From the NCBI RefSeq assembly GCF_000158475.2, contig NZ_KI392031.1, positions 1,673,583 to 1,737,582 on the forward strand: a stretch of 64,000 nucleotides of DNA, read 5' to 3'. The notes beneath the pieces were generated by a model, which saw only the letters and a program-made list of their open reading frames with translations, ran no database searches and had not been told where the DNA came from. Positions 1 through 10,012 of this stretch are shown here, piece by piece; positions within the stretch are counted from its first letter, which is position 1; the number at the start of each line of letters is the position of its first letter. The translations under genes were made by a program, and so were the position numbers. The DNA comes from Oxalobacter paraformigenes. Its GTDB lineage: Bacteria; Pseudomonadota; Gammaproteobacteria; Burkholderiales; Burkholderiaceae_D.

Positions 1-882
1 GACGGTATTGACCTCATCAATTTGCTCGTTTCTCATGGGATTGGCGGCATCGACGACATGCAGCAACAGATCGGCATGTATGGTTTCTTCCAGAGTGGCC
101 CGAAAAGCGGCTACCAGTTGATGGGGCAATTCACGGATGAACCCGACGGTATCGGATACCACCACATTACCTACGGATTCCAGATAAATGCGCCTTGAAG
201 TCGTATCCAGCGTCGCAAACAACTGATCGGCTGCATAAGTGCCGGCTTTGGTCATGGCATTAAATAGCGTGGATTTGCCTGCATTCGTGTAACCCACCAG
301 TGAAAGCGAAAACACCTGATTCCGGTTACGCGACCGTCGTTGCGTTTCGCGCTGGCGCTGCAACTTTCCCAGTCTGGTTCGGAGCATGCGCACTCTCTCG
401 CCAATCAGACGCCGGTCGGTCTCCAGCTGGGTTTCCCCGGGACCCCGCAAACCGATACCCCCCTTTTGTCTTTCCAGATGGGTCCAGCCCCTGACCAGCC
501 GCGTCATCAGATGCTGCAATTGCGCCAGTTCCACCTGAACCTTGCCTTCATGACTCTTCGCCCGCTGGGCAAAAATATCCAGAATCAGACTGGTCCGGTC
601 AACAACCCCGATATCCAGCCGCTTCTCGAGATTGCGTTGCTGTGCGGGAGAGAGCGCATGATTGAAAATAACAAGCCCGGCATTGTACAAATGAACGGCC
701 TGAACAATCTCATCCACTTTCCCGCTTCCGACATAAAAAGCGGCATCGGGGCTGGACCGTTTGCCTGTCACGGTAAAAACGGGTTCCGCACCTGCCGATC
801 GGGCAAGCAAGGATAGTTCCCCGACACTCGCAGCAAAATCGCCTTTTCCGAAATCGACTCCGACAAGAATGGCTTTTGTCAT
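1..882 (-). CDS. hflX: GTPase HflX (C-terminal part cut by window edge)
   Basis: Ribosome-associated GTPase that splits or rescues stalled ribosomes under stress. The visible 294 codons start at an ATG at 882 (MTKAILVGVD) and run off the left edge, so the C-terminal part is missing. Visible are the N-terminal HflX domain, the glycine-rich linker GGIGLRGPGETQLETDRR around residues 142-160, a coiled arginine-rich stretch, the G1 P-loop GYTNAGKST near residue 200, and a G3-like DTVGFIRELP near 246. It lies 24 bases after hfq on the same strand, the usual hfq-hflX pair. The gene is absent from simple complete-ORF scans because its stop lies outside the window. Family assignment is secure from the motifs; the end of the gene is unseen. 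Confidence 0.95.
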   Translation of the reverse strand, partial: MTKAILVGVDFGKGDFAASVGELSLLARSAGAEPVFTVTGKRSSPDAAFYVGSGKVDEIVQAVHLYNAGLVIFNHALSPAQQRNLEKRLDIGVVDRTSLILDIFAQRAKSHEGKVQVELAQLQHLMTRLVRGWTHLERQKGGIGLRGPGETQLETDRRLIGERVRMLRTRLGKLQRQRETQRRSRNRNQVFSLSLVGYTNAGKSTLFNAMTKAGTYAADQLFATLDTTSRRIYLESVGNVVVSDTVGFIRELPHQLVAAFRATLEETIHADLLLHVVDAANPMRNEQIDEVNTV

Positions 883-906
883 TTCAACAACCCGTTCCGG
901 AAGGCA

Positions 907-1146
907 TCAGGCATTTTCCTCATCCGCATTCAGGTTGATGGCTCTGGAAGGCACAACGGTCGAAATGGCGTGCTTGTAAACCATTTGGGTAACGCTGTTA
1001 CGCAGCAATACGACATACTGGTCAAAAGATTCGACCTGTCCCTGCAATTTGATCCCGTTGATCAGATAAATGGAAACAGGAATATGTTCCTTGCGCAGAA
1101 TGTTCAAAAAAGGATCCTGCAGCATTTGTCCCTTGTTCGCACTCAT
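907..1146 (-). CDS. hfq: RNA chaperone Hfq
   Basis: Sm-like hexameric RNA-binding protein that pairs small RNAs with mRNAs. The 79-residue protein carries the Sm1 region ([19 protein letters not shown]), the [14 protein letters not shown] segment and the Sm2 signature with YKHAIST, all canonical. I chose ATG at 1146 (MSANKGQ) rather than the upstream in-frame ATG at 1158, because a GGAG sits six bases before 1146 and family members begin MS-x-KGQ. The C-terminal tail is short and ends in acidic residues, as is common in Betaproteobacteria. It precedes hflX and follows der on the same strand after a 140-base gap that holds a long inverted repeat. Confidence 0.97.
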   Translation of the reverse strand: MSANKGQMLQDPFLNILRKEHIPVSIYLINGIKLQGQVESFDQYVVLLRNSVTQMVYKHAISTVVPSRAINLNADEENA

Positions 1147-1222
1147 GTTTGACTCCATTGAATAATAGTTTTAATTGGTTACTGGAGACGAAATCCGGTT
1201 TAGTGTACCGTAGAAGGCACTC

Positions 1223-1276
1223 CTGAAACAGGTCAACTATACCTTATTTATGGCATCTGGATATGACCTGTTTCAG
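1223..1276 (-). repeat. 13-bp perfect inverted repeat upstream of hfq
   Basis: CTGAAACAGGTCA at 1223-1235 is matched exactly by TGACCTGTTTCAG at 1264-1276, with a 28-base AT-rich spacer. It starts 10 bases beyond the der stop codon and lies 76 bases before the hfq start. No clear T-run follows on the minus strand, so a plain intrinsic terminator is not obvious. A TTGACC in the downstream arm (minus strand) could serve as a -35 for hfq. It could be an operator, an RNA hairpin or a der-end structure; the sequence alone does not decide. Confidence 0.6.
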
Positions 1277-1286
1277 TTTGGGTCGA

Positions 1287-2624
1287 TTATTTCGCAAATG
1301 GATTCTTGCCGGATCTGAATTCGATACGCAAAGGTGTTCCGGTCAGGGAAAACGCATCCCGGAAATGTTTTTCCAGATAACGCTTGTAATCGTCGCCGAC
1401 ATTTTCCAGACTGTTTCCGTGGATGACGATAATGGGCGGATTCTGGCCGCCCTGATGGGCATATCGCAATTTGGGCCGGATGGAACCCTGCCGGCGTGGC
1501 GGCGCCTGATGTTCGACCGCTTCCTCCAGCACACGCGTCAGACGTGGCGTCGAAAGTTTGGCCATTGCGGCAGCATAGGCGGCATCGACCGACCGCATGA
1601 GGGCGCCGATCCCGGTTGCTTTCAGAGCCGATACATAATGGAACTTCGCAAAAGAAAGAAAATGCAGTTTTCGTTCGACTTCGGCTTTGACTTCCCGGCG
1701 TTTGTCCGGCGGCAAACCGTCCCATTTATTGATGCCGACAACCAGCGCTCTTCCGCTTTCCAGAACAAAACCGGCAATATGGGCATCCTGTTCCGAAATA
1801 TCCTGTTGCGCATCCAAAAGCAGAAGCACGACATTCGCTTCGGAGATAGCCTGCAAGGTTTTGACGACTGAAAACTTTTCAATCGCCTGAAAAACTTTTC
1901 CCCGTTTCCGGAGACCTGCGGTATCGACCAGTGTGTAGTGCTTGCCGTCCCGCTCGAAAGGAATCTCGATGGCATCGCGTGTTGTTCCCGGCAAATCAAA
2001 AGCAATGACCCGCTCCTCTCCCAAAAGCGCATTGATCATGGTGGATTTGCCGACATTGGGACGACCGACGACAGCCAGCCTGACAGGCCTCTGTTCTCCT
2101 GCAATCCCGTCTTCCGTCTCGGCAGGCGCATACGGCACCTTTCCAAGCGCTTCTTCAAGCAGGGTATGTACCCCGTCGCCGTGTGCAGACGAAATGACCA
2201 GAGGATCGCCCAGCCCAAGTTCATAGAAATCCGCCACGACAGCAGTATATTTCATGCCTTCGGCCTTGTTGACGACAAGAATGACAGGACGCCCGCATTT
2301 GCGGAGATAATCGGTGATTGCCTTGTCGTGCGGCGTGATTCCCTGGCGTCCATCAACCATAAACACGACAACGTCCGACTCGGCAACGGCCTGTTTCGTC
2401 TGTTTGGCCATTTCCTGCAGGACACCTTCTTTCACAACCGGTTCGAAACCGCCCGTATCAATCACCAGAAAAGGACGGTCTCCCATTCTTCCTTCCCCGT
2501 AATGCCTGTCCCGGGTCAAACCGGGATAATCGGCGACCAGCGCGGCCCTCGAACGGGTGAGCCGGTTAAATAAAGTGGACTTGCCGACATTGGGACGGCC
2601 GACCAGGGCAATGACAGGTTTCAT
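1287..2624 (-). CDS. der: Ribosome biogenesis GTPase Der (EngA)
   Basis: Tandem-GTPase factor for maturation of the 50S ribosomal subunit. The 445 residues contain two G domains: G1 GRPNVGKST at residues 8-16 and again near 187-195, with switch segments DTGGF and DTAGL, and G4 motifs VVNKAEG (first domain) and GINKWDG (second domain). The C-terminal KH-like domain ends in [13 protein letters not shown], typical of the family. The length is usual. Its start is three bases past the bamB stop codon, so the two are co-transcribed, consistent with the conserved hisS-yfgM-bamB-der order. Confidence 0.97.
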   Translation of the reverse strand: MKPVIALVGRPNVGKSTLFNRLTRSRAALVADYPGLTRDRHYGEGRMGDRPFLVIDTGGFEPVVKEGVLQEMAKQTKQAVAESDVVVFMVDGRQGITPHDKAITDYLRKCGRPVILVVNKAEGMKYTAVVADFYELGLGDPLVISSAHGDGVHTLLEEALGKVPYAPAETEDGIAGEQRPVRLAVVGRPNVGKSTMINALLGEERVIAFDLPGTTRDAIEIPFERDGKHYTLVDTAGLRKRGKVFQAIEKFSVVKTLQAISEANVVLLLLDAQQDISEQDAHIAGFVLESGRALVVGINKWDGLPPDKRREVKAEVERKLHFLSFAKFHYVSALKATGIGALMRSVDAAYAAAMAKLSTPRLTRVLEEAVEHQAPPRRQGSIRPKLRYAHQGGQNPPIIVIHGNSLENVGDDYKRYLEKHFRDAFSLTGTPLRIEFRSGKNPFAK

Positions 2625-2627
2625 TTC

Positions 2628-3785
2628 TTAATCCAGGGTAAATGCCTGCAACGATCCGGCACGCGTTTGAACAATCAGCCTGTCGCCAACCACAATGGGC
2701 GTTGCGGAAATAGCCGATCCATCCGTTTCGATCCGCGCATCGAACGAACCGTCGTAACGCGACAGGAAATGGACAAATCCCTGCCCGTCCCCTGTCGCAA
2801 CCGTGGAACCGAAAGGCACAGGCGTTGTCAGGTCGCGATAGGTCATTTTGTCATTTCGCCAGACACTTTGCCCGCGAAAATTGGAGAAAGCGTAAACCTT
2901 GTCATCTGCATCAACCGCATAAACATGCTCTTCATCGATACTGACACCGACCTTGCTGGAAAAATTCTTGACCCAGAACGTCGAGCCTGACACCACATCG
3001 AAACAGCCGATACGGCCCTGATAGGCCGTGACACAGACGCCCTGTCCGTAAATCGCCGGGACACCCGACATATCGGCTATGCGTTCGAGTTCAGTTGCCC
3101 CTCGCGCGTCGCCAATAGGAATTTCCCAGCGTATAGCCCCGTTGTTCAACATCATCGAAAGCATTCTGCCACCGGGCAACGAAACGATCGCTGTCGGTCC
3201 GACTGTCGCTATTCCCGGAGATGAACGCAACATCAGGGAAGGCGCGCGGTGCGCCACCATCCACTTCCGTTCACCTGTATCGACATCATAGGCGGCTATC
3301 TTGTTGTCCATGCTCCGGACCACGACGAGACCGTGTGCGATAACGGGAGCGGCCAGCACTTCTGTTGAAACCGGGGCTTTCCATTTTTCCTGTCCATCGG
3401 AATCCAGAGCGATCAAAACGCCTTTGACACCGGCAACCACCACTGTAGTGCCATCACTGGCGACCCCGGCCGTCAAGTCCATATCGACATTTTTGCGCCA
3501 GATTTCATTGCCGGTTGAGGCGTCGACTTTGACAACCGTCCCATCTGCGGCCGCGCTGTAAATGGCGTCGTAAGTATAGGCCGGTGAAAACACATAATTC
3601 CCCGACGAACCGACATTGGCCGACCAGACACGATGAGGGGTTTTCGAGGGCGTGAACTGGGCAAGCGCGGCAGGCGGATGGCGTGGCGCCGGTTTTGAAA
3701 ACCAGTTGAACATGCTGCATCCCGCCAGCGGCAACAACAGGGCCGCACTGGACAGGACAACGATTGATCGTAACAGTTTCTTCAC
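2628..3785 (-). CDS. bamB: Outer membrane assembly lipoprotein BamB
   Basis: PQQ-like beta-propeller lipoprotein of the BAM complex, which inserts beta-barrel proteins into the outer membrane. I place the start at a GTG (3785), with AAAGGA seven bases upstream inside the last codons of yfgM; the longer ATG form at 3815 would overlap yfgM and bury the signal sequence. The 385-residue product then begins VKKLLRS, followed by a hydrophobic stretch and the lipobox LAGC near residue 23. Repeated propeller blades (for example DASTGNEIW, DSDGQEKWKAP, DVDTGERKW, DVVSGSTFW) follow. It sits four bases after yfgM and three before der. Confidence 0.93.
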   Translation of the reverse strand: MKKLLRSIVVLSSAALLLPLAGCSMFNWFSKPAPRHPPAALAQFTPSKTPHRVWSANVGSSGNYVFSPAYTYDAIYSAAADGTVVKVDASTGNEIWRKNVDMDLTAGVASDGTTVVVAGVKGVLIALDSDGQEKWKAPVSTEVLAAPVIAHGLVVVRSMDNKIAAYDVDTGERKWMVAHRAPSLMLRSSPGIATVGPTAIVSLPGGRMLSMMLNNGAIRWEIPIGDARGATELERIADMSGVPAIYGQGVCVTAYQGRIGCFDVVSGSTFWVKNFSSKVGVSIDEEHVYAVDADDKVYAFSNFRGQSVWRNDKMTYRDLTTPVPFGSTVATGDGQGFVHFLSRYDGSFDARIETDGSAISATPIVVGDRLIVQTRAGSLQAFTLD

Positions 3786-3789
3786 AAAT

Positions 3790-4437
3790 CTATCCTTTGG
3801 ATTCTGATGGAACACCGATTTCTTCCAGTTTGAGCTGAATCAGTTGCTTGCCCGGATCGTCCGGCAAAGCTTTTTCCAGTGCAGTTTGGTAAGCGATACG
3901 GGCTTCGGCCAGTTTGTTTTGCGCGACCAGAAAATCTCCTTTCCTGTCTTCCGCGAGACTGGCAAACGGTTCCGGGAAGCTGACGGAAAGCAGTTTCATG
4001 CCTTCGTCGTACGCTTTCTCATCAAGCAGGATTCCAGCCAGACGGATACGCGCGATCGCCTTATAACCATCCTGTTTACCGTTATCGACGATCCATTTCA
4101 GTTGCGACTTGGCGGTATCGGCATCCTTTTCCTCGTAAGCCATCCTGGCGGCGACGAGGGTTACCATGGGCGCGTAAGCCGTGCCCCCGAATTTTTCCTG
4201 GGTGTCTTTGGCAACTCGCAATGCCCTTTCACTGTCGCCGGACAGAACGGCACTCTGCATCTCGTAATATAACTGGGAAGCCTGCGCCGTCTGTTTGCGC
4301 TGGTAATATCCCCAATACGCGTAAACAGCATAACAGCCCAATACGATAATCAGGACCCAGGTAATCCAGTTCCCGTGTTTCTTCCACCATGCCTTGATGG
4401 ATTCCAGTTGTTCCTGTTCTTCTAGATCGTAAGCCAT
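3790..4437 (-). CDS. yfgM: YfgM-like TPR membrane protein (translocon/chaperone partner)
   Basis: Single-pass inner-membrane protein with a periplasmic TPR-like domain; the family associates with SecYEG and periplasmic chaperones. The 215-residue product starts at ATG 4437 (MAYDLEEQEQLESIKAWWKK), the family start; the longer open frame beginning upstream overlaps hisS and lacks similarity. A transmembrane segment (WITWVLIIVLGCYAVYAYWG) lies at about residues 24-43, followed by helical repeats with ASQLYYEMQ and an alanine-rich C-terminal region. It starts 10 bases after the hisS stop and ends four bases before bamB. Confidence 0.9.
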   Translation of the reverse strand: MAYDLEEQEQLESIKAWWKKHGNWITWVLIIVLGCYAVYAYWGYYQRKQTAQASQLYYEMQSAVLSGDSERALRVAKDTQEKFGGTAYAPMVTLVAARMAYEEKDADTAKSQLKWIVDNGKQDGYKAIARIRLAGILLDEKAYDEGMKLLSVSFPEPFASLAEDRKGDFLVAQNKLAEARIAYQTALEKALPDDPGKQLIQLKLEEIGVPSESKG

Positions 4438-4447
4438 GTCTGATGAA

Positions 4448-5812
4448 TTAATGAATACAATGATCGTGCGAAGGATGATTCTCTCCACACCCGCATTCGC
4501 CGACAATCTGATCGACCAGATAATCGGCTACTTTTTCAAACGGGACACTTGTCTGATTGTTCCCCGCGTTTTCCGCCCGCAACGCCTTGACACTGGCCTG
4601 TCCGCTGCTGATTTCGTCTTCTCCGATCAGAATCGCGAATGTCGCACCGCTTTCATCCGCCCGTTTCATTTGCGCCTTGAAACTGCCTCCGGAATTTAAC
4701 GAGGCACAGTACAGAATGACATCCAGTCCGGTGTTTCTCAGCGCTTCGGCCAGAACCGTCGCCTCCAGCAGAGCGTCTTCGCCCTGATGGGCAATGAACA
4801 CATCCGCCTTTTTTGACGAGTCGATGCCGCCTTTGGCCTTCATGAGTTCGATCAGCCGCTCGACGCCCATGGCAAATCCGCACGACGGCGTAAATTTGCC
4901 GCCGAACATTTCGAAAAGTGGATCGTACCGGCCGCCGCCGCAAACTGTTCCCTGCGCGCCCAGTTCTTCACTGATCCATTCGAAAACCGTCCGGTTGTAA
5001 TAATCCATCCCCCTGACCAGTCTCGGGTTAATCGTAAAAGGAATATTGTTCCTTCGCAAAATCTTTTTTACCCCTTCAAAGTGATCGAGCGATTCCCTGT
5101 CCAGATAATCGAGCAGTTTCGGAGCGGCATTGACCATATCCTGCATGTGCGGATTTTTCGTGTCCAGGATGCGCAAGGGATTACTGTACAACCTTCTTTG
5201 GGCATCCTCATCCAGCACGTCCTTGTGCCGTTCGAAATAGGCGATCAGATCGGCACGGTGCCGGTTGCGTTCTTCTGCGTTACCGATGGAATTGAGTTCA
5301 AGGCGGATGTTGTCGAGTCCGAGATCGTCCCACAGTCGCTGGCAAAGCAGAATCAGTTCGGCGTCGATATCCGGCCCCGGAAAACCGACCGCTTCCGCCC
5401 CGATCTGGTGAAACTGCCGGTAACGTCCCCGCTGCGGGCGTTCATGCCGAAACATGGGGCCGGTATACCACAGGCGCTTTGAACCGTTATAAGTAAGATT
5501 ATGTTCGAGAACGGCCCTGACGACACCGGCTGTACATTCCGGTCGTAATGTCAGCTGATCGCCGTTTAACGAATCCTCGAAAGAATACATTTCCTTTTCA
5601 ACAATATCGGTCACAGCGCCTAAACCACGAGCGAACAGGGAAGTTTCCTCGACAATCGGCGTTCTGATGCGCTCGTAGCCGTAACTTTTCAATACCGACT
5701 CGACAGTGTTTTCCAGCAACTCCCAGACAGGAGACTCATCGGGAAGAATGTCGTTCATTCCCCTGATGCCCAGTATTTTCCTGATTTTTTTTGCCTTGTT
5801 TTCTTCAGACAT
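4448..5812 (-). CDS. hisS: Histidine--tRNA ligase
   Basis: Class II aminoacyl-tRNA synthetase that charges tRNA-His. Motif 2 ([20 protein letters not shown]), the histidine-A signature [15 protein letters not shown], and motif 3 ([13 protein letters not shown]) are all present, with the anticodon-binding domain after residue 340. The length, 454, is slightly above the usual ~430 because of a C-terminal tail rich in Cys and His: the last 15 residues contain CGC, then H-x3-H-x-H-C-x-H. That tail resembles a metal-binding extension and is not part of the catalytic fold. It follows ispG by 33 bases and precedes yfgM by 10, in a conserved operon. Confidence 0.97.
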   Translation of the reverse strand: MSEENKAKKIRKILGIRGMNDILPDESPVWELLENTVESVLKSYGYERIRTPIVEETSLFARGLGAVTDIVEKEMYSFEDSLNGDQLTLRPECTAGVVRAVLEHNLTYNGSKRLWYTGPMFRHERPQRGRYRQFHQIGAEAVGFPGPDIDAELILLCQRLWDDLGLDNIRLELNSIGNAEERNRHRADLIAYFERHKDVLDEDAQRRLYSNPLRILDTKNPHMQDMVNAAPKLLDYLDRESLDHFEGVKKILRRNNIPFTINPRLVRGMDYYNRTVFEWISEELGAQGTVCGGGRYDPLFEMFGGKFTPSCGFAMGVERLIELMKAKGGIDSSKKADVFIAHQGEDALLEATVLAEALRNTGLDVILYCASLNSGGSFKAQMKRADESGATFAILIGEDEISSGQASVKALRAENAGNNQTSVPFEKVADYLVDQIVGECGCGENHPSHDHCIH

Positions 5813-5845
5813 GCTTGTAAATTACCTGTTTTTCTTCAAAAAACC

Positions 5846-7108
5846 TTACGGTTTGCTCCCGTAATGGGACTCGACATACTTCAGGATAATTTCCTGAAAC
5901 TGTCCCTCAATGTTTTCACCGCGCAAGGTGGTTTTCTTTTCGCCGTCCTCAAAAACGGGAACGGCAGGCAATTCTCCATTGCCTGGCAAACTGATACCGA
6001 TATTGGCGTGACGCGATTCACCCGGGCCATTCACGATACATCCCATCACAGCCACACTCATTGTTTCGACGCCGGGGAAGCGATCCTTCCAGAGCGGCAT
6101 TTGCGCACGCAGATAATCCTGTGTACTGTTGGCCAGTTTCTGAAACAGGCCGGACGAAGTACGGCCGCATCCCGGACACGACACGACCACAGGGGCGAAA
6201 TTACGCATCCCCATCGTTTGCAGCAATTCCTGCGCCACGACGATTTCTTTCGTTCTGGCTTCACCGGGCCCGGGAGTCAGTGAAATGCGGATTGTATCGC
6301 CAATCCCTTCCTGCAACAACACGGACAGGGCGGCAACGGAAGCCACAATGCCCTTGCTGCCGACACCGGCCTCCGTCAGGCCAAGATGCAGCGCATAAGG
6401 ACATCGTCGAGACAATTCCCGGTACACGGCGATCAAATCCTGCACACCGGACACTTTACAGGACAAGACAATGCGGTCTTGCCCCAATCCCAGCTCTACA
6501 GCACGGTCGGCGCTCCCGATAGCGGAAGAAATCAAGGCTTCATACATGACGCTCTGAACCGGCCAGGGTTGCCTGCGCTCTGCATTTTCATTCATGAGCC
6601 GTTCGAGCAAACCCTGATCGAGACTTCCCCAGTTGACCCCGATACGGACAGGTTTGTCATAACGGCAAGCGACGGCAATCATGTCGGCAAAATGGGCGTC
6701 CTTTTTCGCGCCCTGTCCGACATTTCCCGGATTGATCCGGTATTTGGAAAGCGCTCTGGCACAATCCGGAAACCGCGTCAGCAGCAAATGCCCGTTATAG
6801 TGAAAATCGCCTGCCAGCGGCACATCGTATCCCAGTGAATCGAGCCGGTCGCGAATCAGTGGTACCGCTTTTGCCGCCTCGGAAGTATTGACTGTCAGGC
6901 GCACCAGTTCGGAACCGGCTCTTGCCAGCTCCGCGACTTGACGAGCGGTCGCTTCCACATCCGACGTATCGGTATTGGTCATCGATTGCACAACGACAGG
7001 CGCTCCCTGTCCGATCAGAACGGTGTTTTTCCCGTTTTTCACGGTCACGCCATACGTCTGTTTCCGCTGCATTCTCCCGGCTATTACCGGCTCATTCTGG
7101 AAATTCAT
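5846..7108 (-). CDS. ispG: 4-hydroxy-3-methylbut-2-enyl diphosphate synthase (IspG/GcpE)
   Basis: Fe-S enzyme of the MEP isoprenoid pathway that converts MEcPP to HMBPP. The 420-residue protein has the N-terminal TIM-barrel sequence [14 protein letters not shown] and the C-terminal reductase-like domain with the [4Fe-4S] ligands in SCPGCGR and [10 protein letters not shown]. Length and order (rodZ-ispG-hisS) are canonical. It starts five bases after rodZ, so transcription is shared. Confidence 0.97.
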   Translation of the reverse strand: MNFQNEPVIAGRMQRKQTYGVTVKNGKNTVLIGQGAPVVVQSMTNTDTSDVEATARQVAELARAGSELVRLTVNTSEAAKAVPLIRDRLDSLGYDVPLAGDFHYNGHLLLTRFPDCARALSKYRINPGNVGQGAKKDAHFADMIAVACRYDKPVRIGVNWGSLDQGLLERLMNENAERRQPWPVQSVMYEALISSAIGSADRAVELGLGQDRIVLSCKVSGVQDLIAVYRELSRRCPYALHLGLTEAGVGSKGIVASVAALSVLLQEGIGDTIRISLTPGPGEARTKEIVVAQELLQTMGMRNFAPVVVSCPGCGRTSSGLFQKLANSTQDYLRAQMPLWKDRFPGVETMSVAVMGCIVNGPGESRHANIGISLPGNGELPAVPVFEDGEKKTTLRGENIEGQFQEIILKYVESHYGSKP

Positions 7109-7113
7109 GAGAC

Positions 7114-8157
7114 TTACTTCAAACTTATTCTGGCTACCGAATTAACGGTACGCGGCGCCAGATCGACAGGCGCGCCCCTGAACTCCATAGTTACCCCCGG
7201 CGCATAGCCGACAATAACCGTAACCGGTTCGTTAATGTCGAGCTGACGTTGCTCTCCCGGCTTTCCCATATATTCCGTGATAACGGAACCGTCCTTTTTC
7301 TGAACCTGTACCCAGGATTTTTCCCGGAAATTCATCGTCAGCAAAGACGACTTCGTTGCCGCAGCCGACGAGACGTCTTTTATAGGCTCCGGTTTCACAA
7401 CAGCCGGCAAAGGCACGGCGCCATTATCCTGACCGGTCGCAGTCTGTGAATTGGCAGGTATGGCCGCCTTCATCCCTTCGGTATTCAGGGCGGCAGACTG
7501 CGTTATCTGTCCGGCATTCTTGTCAGAAACCGGCTCCTGGACACCCGTAACCGGTTTGGTTTCCAGAGAAGGCAGGATTGCCGTTTTCGTTACCGTTGTT
7601 TCAGGCGTCTCTTTTTTGCTGAAACGCCCGTCAAGGGAAAACAGTTTCATATTCCAGGCAACGACCGCCACGATAACGACAACAACAAGCAATATAAGGA
7701 ACTTGCCCGTCAAGTTCCGTTTTTTCCGGAAGGGCATCTGCGTCTGCGCGAAGAGTTCGGGTGTTTTCTTTACAGACGCCTTGACCTGTACAGGCGATGG
7801 AGACGCTTTCTTTTCGGCGAATTGTGCAACGAGCGGCTCGGGATCCATTCGCAGGACACGCGCGTACGCCCGGACAAACCCTCTGGAAATGGCAACACCG
7901 TGCAAAGCGTCGTAATTGTCCGTTTCCAGATAGTGAACCTGACGCAACGTCATTTTCAGACGGGCTGCAATCTGTTCCTCGGTGATACCCGCCTCGATCC
8001 GTTTCGCCGCCAATATGGCGCCGGGTTTTTTTTCGGAAGCCTCATTAGGAACATCCGGTTTTTCGGTTACCTTTACTTTTTCCTGAACGGTTGACGCAGA
8101 ATCTTTTCCAGTTTGGGTGGAATCTTTTTCCATATCATTGCTGTGTTCATTGTCCAT
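7114..8157 (-). CDS. rodZ: Cytoskeleton protein RodZ
   Basis: Bitopic membrane protein that links MreB to the elongation machinery and controls rod shape. The 347-residue product has an acidic N-terminal lead, a cytoplasmic helix-turn-helix domain (about residues 45-115, with [19 protein letters not shown] and [11 protein letters not shown]), a single transmembrane helix ([16 protein letters not shown], about residues 152-168), a Pro/Thr/Ala-rich periplasmic linker and a C-terminal DUF4115 beta domain ([13 protein letters not shown] onward). It is followed directly by ispG. In related Betaproteobacteria a pilF gene usually separates rlmN and rodZ; here only 91 bases do. Confidence 0.93.
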   Translation of the reverse strand: MDNEHSNDMEKDSTQTGKDSASTVQEKVKVTEKPDVPNEASEKKPGAILAAKRIEAGITEEQIAARLKMTLRQVHYLETDNYDALHGVAISRGFVRAYARVLRMDPEPLVAQFAEKKASPSPVQVKASVKKTPELFAQTQMPFRKKRNLTGKFLILLVVVVIVAVVAWNMKLFSLDGRFSKKETPETTVTKTAILPSLETKPVTGVQEPVSDKNAGQITQSAALNTEGMKAAIPANSQTATGQDNGAVPLPAVVKPEPIKDVSSAAATKSSLLTMNFREKSWVQVQKKDGSVITEYMGKPGEQRQLDINEPVTVIVGYAPGVTMEFRGAPVDLAPRTVNSVARISLK

Positions 8158-8248
8158 TTAAAACCCCATCATAGAAAAAAACGCTCTCGTCAATCCTGAG
8201 AAAGTTCAAACCGGTATGACAGACAGGCACCATTCTTTCAAAACCGAT

Positions 8249-9412
8249 TCAACAGTTGTTTCGAAACCGGTAATTTTCAACAAGCGCTTCAGGATCAATA
8301 CCGCTTTCCGCCATGCGTTCCCGGACTCTTGTCCTGTCCCGCACATCGCCTGCCAGCAAGCCGCAAGCCGCTTCAATGTCTTCCCCTCTCGTTTTCCTGA
8401 CCGTCGTTACGATACCGGCATCCAGCAGAATTTTGGCAAAAGCGGAAATACGCGCATCGCTGGAGCGTTTCAGTCCGGGCATGGGAATGGAATTGAACGG
8501 GATCAGATTCAGCTTGCATGATACCGGATCGGAACCGTGTTTAACCAGTTCAACCAGTTCTTTTGCGTGCTCATCCGTATCATTTATACCATCTAACATG
8601 CAATATTCGAAAGTAATGAAATCGCGCGGCGCATATTCCAGATAACGACGGCAGGCAGCCATCAGTTCAGATAGCGGATGCTTGCGATTCAAAGGCACCA
8701 GCATGTCCCGCAATTTGTCGCTGGGCGCGTGAAGTGAAACCGCCAGAGCGACAGGACACTCTTTGGCCAGCCTGTCGATCATGGGAACGACTCCGCTTGT
8801 GGAAACCGTCACCCGCCTTCTCGAAAGACCGTAGGCATTGTCGTCCAGCATCAGTTTCAAGGCGTTGACGCTGGCGTCGAAATTGAAAAGGGGCTCGCCC
8901 ATCCCCATCATGACGACATTGGAAATCTGTCTCTCGGATTGGTTGGCCGCCATATTTTTCGACCGGCGTATGGCAAATTCAGCCATCCACAGCTGCCCAA
9001 TAATTTCATCCGTCGTCAGATTGCGGCTGAATCCCTGTTTACCTGTTGAACAGAACAGGCAATTGACGGCACATCCCGCTTGAGTCGAAACACAAAGGGT
9101 TCCACGGTTATCTTCAGGAATATAGACTGTTTCGATGGCATTGCCTTCGCCGACATCAAGCAGCCATTTCCGCGTTCCGTCCGCCGACAGATGATCTTTG
9201 AGTACCTTCGGGGCCCTTACTTCAGCGCATCCCTCCAGTTTTCCGCGAAGTGACTTTGCCAGGTCCGTCATCCCGGCAAAATCGCTCACGCCGGACTGAT
9301 GAATCCAGCGTTGCAACTGTTTCGCACGAAACGGTTTCTCATTCAAGGTCTTGCAATATTCAACGAGTTGAACAGGAGTGAACCCCAATAAATTTGTTCG
9401 TGCGTCAGACAT
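8249..9412 (-). CDS. rlmN: Dual-specificity rRNA/tRNA methyltransferase RlmN
   Basis: Radical SAM enzyme that makes 2-methyladenosine at 23S rRNA A2503 and at tRNA A37. The radical SAM triad C-x3-C-x2-C is visible in [20 protein letters not shown], with the SAM-binding GMGEPLFN and the methyl-relay cysteine near the C-terminus ([10 protein letters not shown]). Length 387 is usual. It lies downstream of ndk and upstream of rodZ on the minus strand. Confidence 0.97.
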   Translation of the reverse strand: MSDARTNLLGFTPVQLVEYCKTLNEKPFRAKQLQRWIHQSGVSDFAGMTDLAKSLRGKLEGCAEVRAPKVLKDHLSADGTRKWLLDVGEGNAIETVYIPEDNRGTLCVSTQAGCAVNCLFCSTGKQGFSRNLTTDEIIGQLWMAEFAIRRSKNMAANQSERQISNVVMMGMGEPLFNFDASVNALKLMLDDNAYGLSRRRVTVSTSGVVPMIDRLAKECPVALAVSLHAPSDKLRDMLVPLNRKHPLSELMAACRRYLEYAPRDFITFEYCMLDGINDTDEHAKELVELVKHGSDPVSCKLNLIPFNSIPMPGLKRSSDARISAFAKILLDAGIVTTVRKTRGEDIEAACGLLAGDVRDRTRVRERMAESGIDPEALVENYRFRNNC

Positions 9413-9430
9413 GTCAATACCCGGTGCTGT

Positions 9431-9461
9431 TTCCTGCGGCCGTTTCGACCGGACGCAGGAA
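9431..9461 (-). repeat. Intergenic hairpin between ndk and rlmN
   Basis: TTCCTGCG at 9431-9438 pairs with CGCAGGAA at 9454-9461, and the interior holds a second short pairing (CCG/CGG). There is no T-run after it in the direction of transcription, so it is more a processing or stability hairpin than an intrinsic terminator. Confidence 0.45.
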
Positions 9462-9469
9462 AAAAGATA

Positions 9470-9895
9470 TCAGCGAGCGCAAACTTGCATGGAAGGGAAG
9501 AAATAGGCAATTTCGACAGCGGCGGTTTCAGGCGCATCCGAACCGTGAACGGCATTGGCGTCAATCGAATCGGCAAAATCGGCACGGATCGTTCCCTTGT
9601 CCGCTTTTTTCGGATCGGTCGCCCCCATCAGTTCGCGGTTCTTGGCAATGGCATTTTCGCCTTCAAGAACCTGAACCATAACCGGGCCGGAAATCATGAA
9701 CTCGACCAGATCCTTAAAGAAAGGACGATCTTTATGAACAGCGTAAAAGCCTTCAGCGTCGGCACGGGACAACTGAAGCATGCGCGCCGCCACAATTTTC
9801 AGGCCGGCTTCTTCAAAGCGGCTGTAAATTTTTCCGATTACATTCTTGGCGACTGCATCCGGTTTGACGATTGACAAGGTACGTTCGACTGCCAT
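9470..9895 (-). CDS. ndk: Nucleoside diphosphate kinase
   Basis: Transfers the gamma phosphate from ATP to NDPs through a phosphohistidine. The 141-residue protein begins [15 protein letters not shown] at ATG 9895; the longer frame to 10012 has no family similarity. The phosphorylated histidine is in [10 protein letters not shown] near residue 117, and the KPDA and [10 protein letters not shown] segments are canonical. A GGAG precedes the start by nine bases. A 117-base gap to the mucD stop codon probably holds its promoter. Confidence 0.97.
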   Translation of the reverse strand: MAVERTLSIVKPDAVAKNVIGKIYSRFEEAGLKIVAARMLQLSRADAEGFYAVHKDRPFFKDLVEFMISGPVMVQVLEGENAIAKNRELMGATDPKKADKGTIRADFADSIDANAVHGSDAPETAAVEIAYFFPSMQVCAR

Positions 9896-10012
9896 TTTAT
9901 AAAACTCCAATAATAAAATAGAAAACTTGAAAAAAGACCAGTTTTTCATTTTAGCATGGATGACTGTCAAAATAAGCGACAAACCTCGCGCCCGTTTTCT
10001 CTGCGTCAGCAT

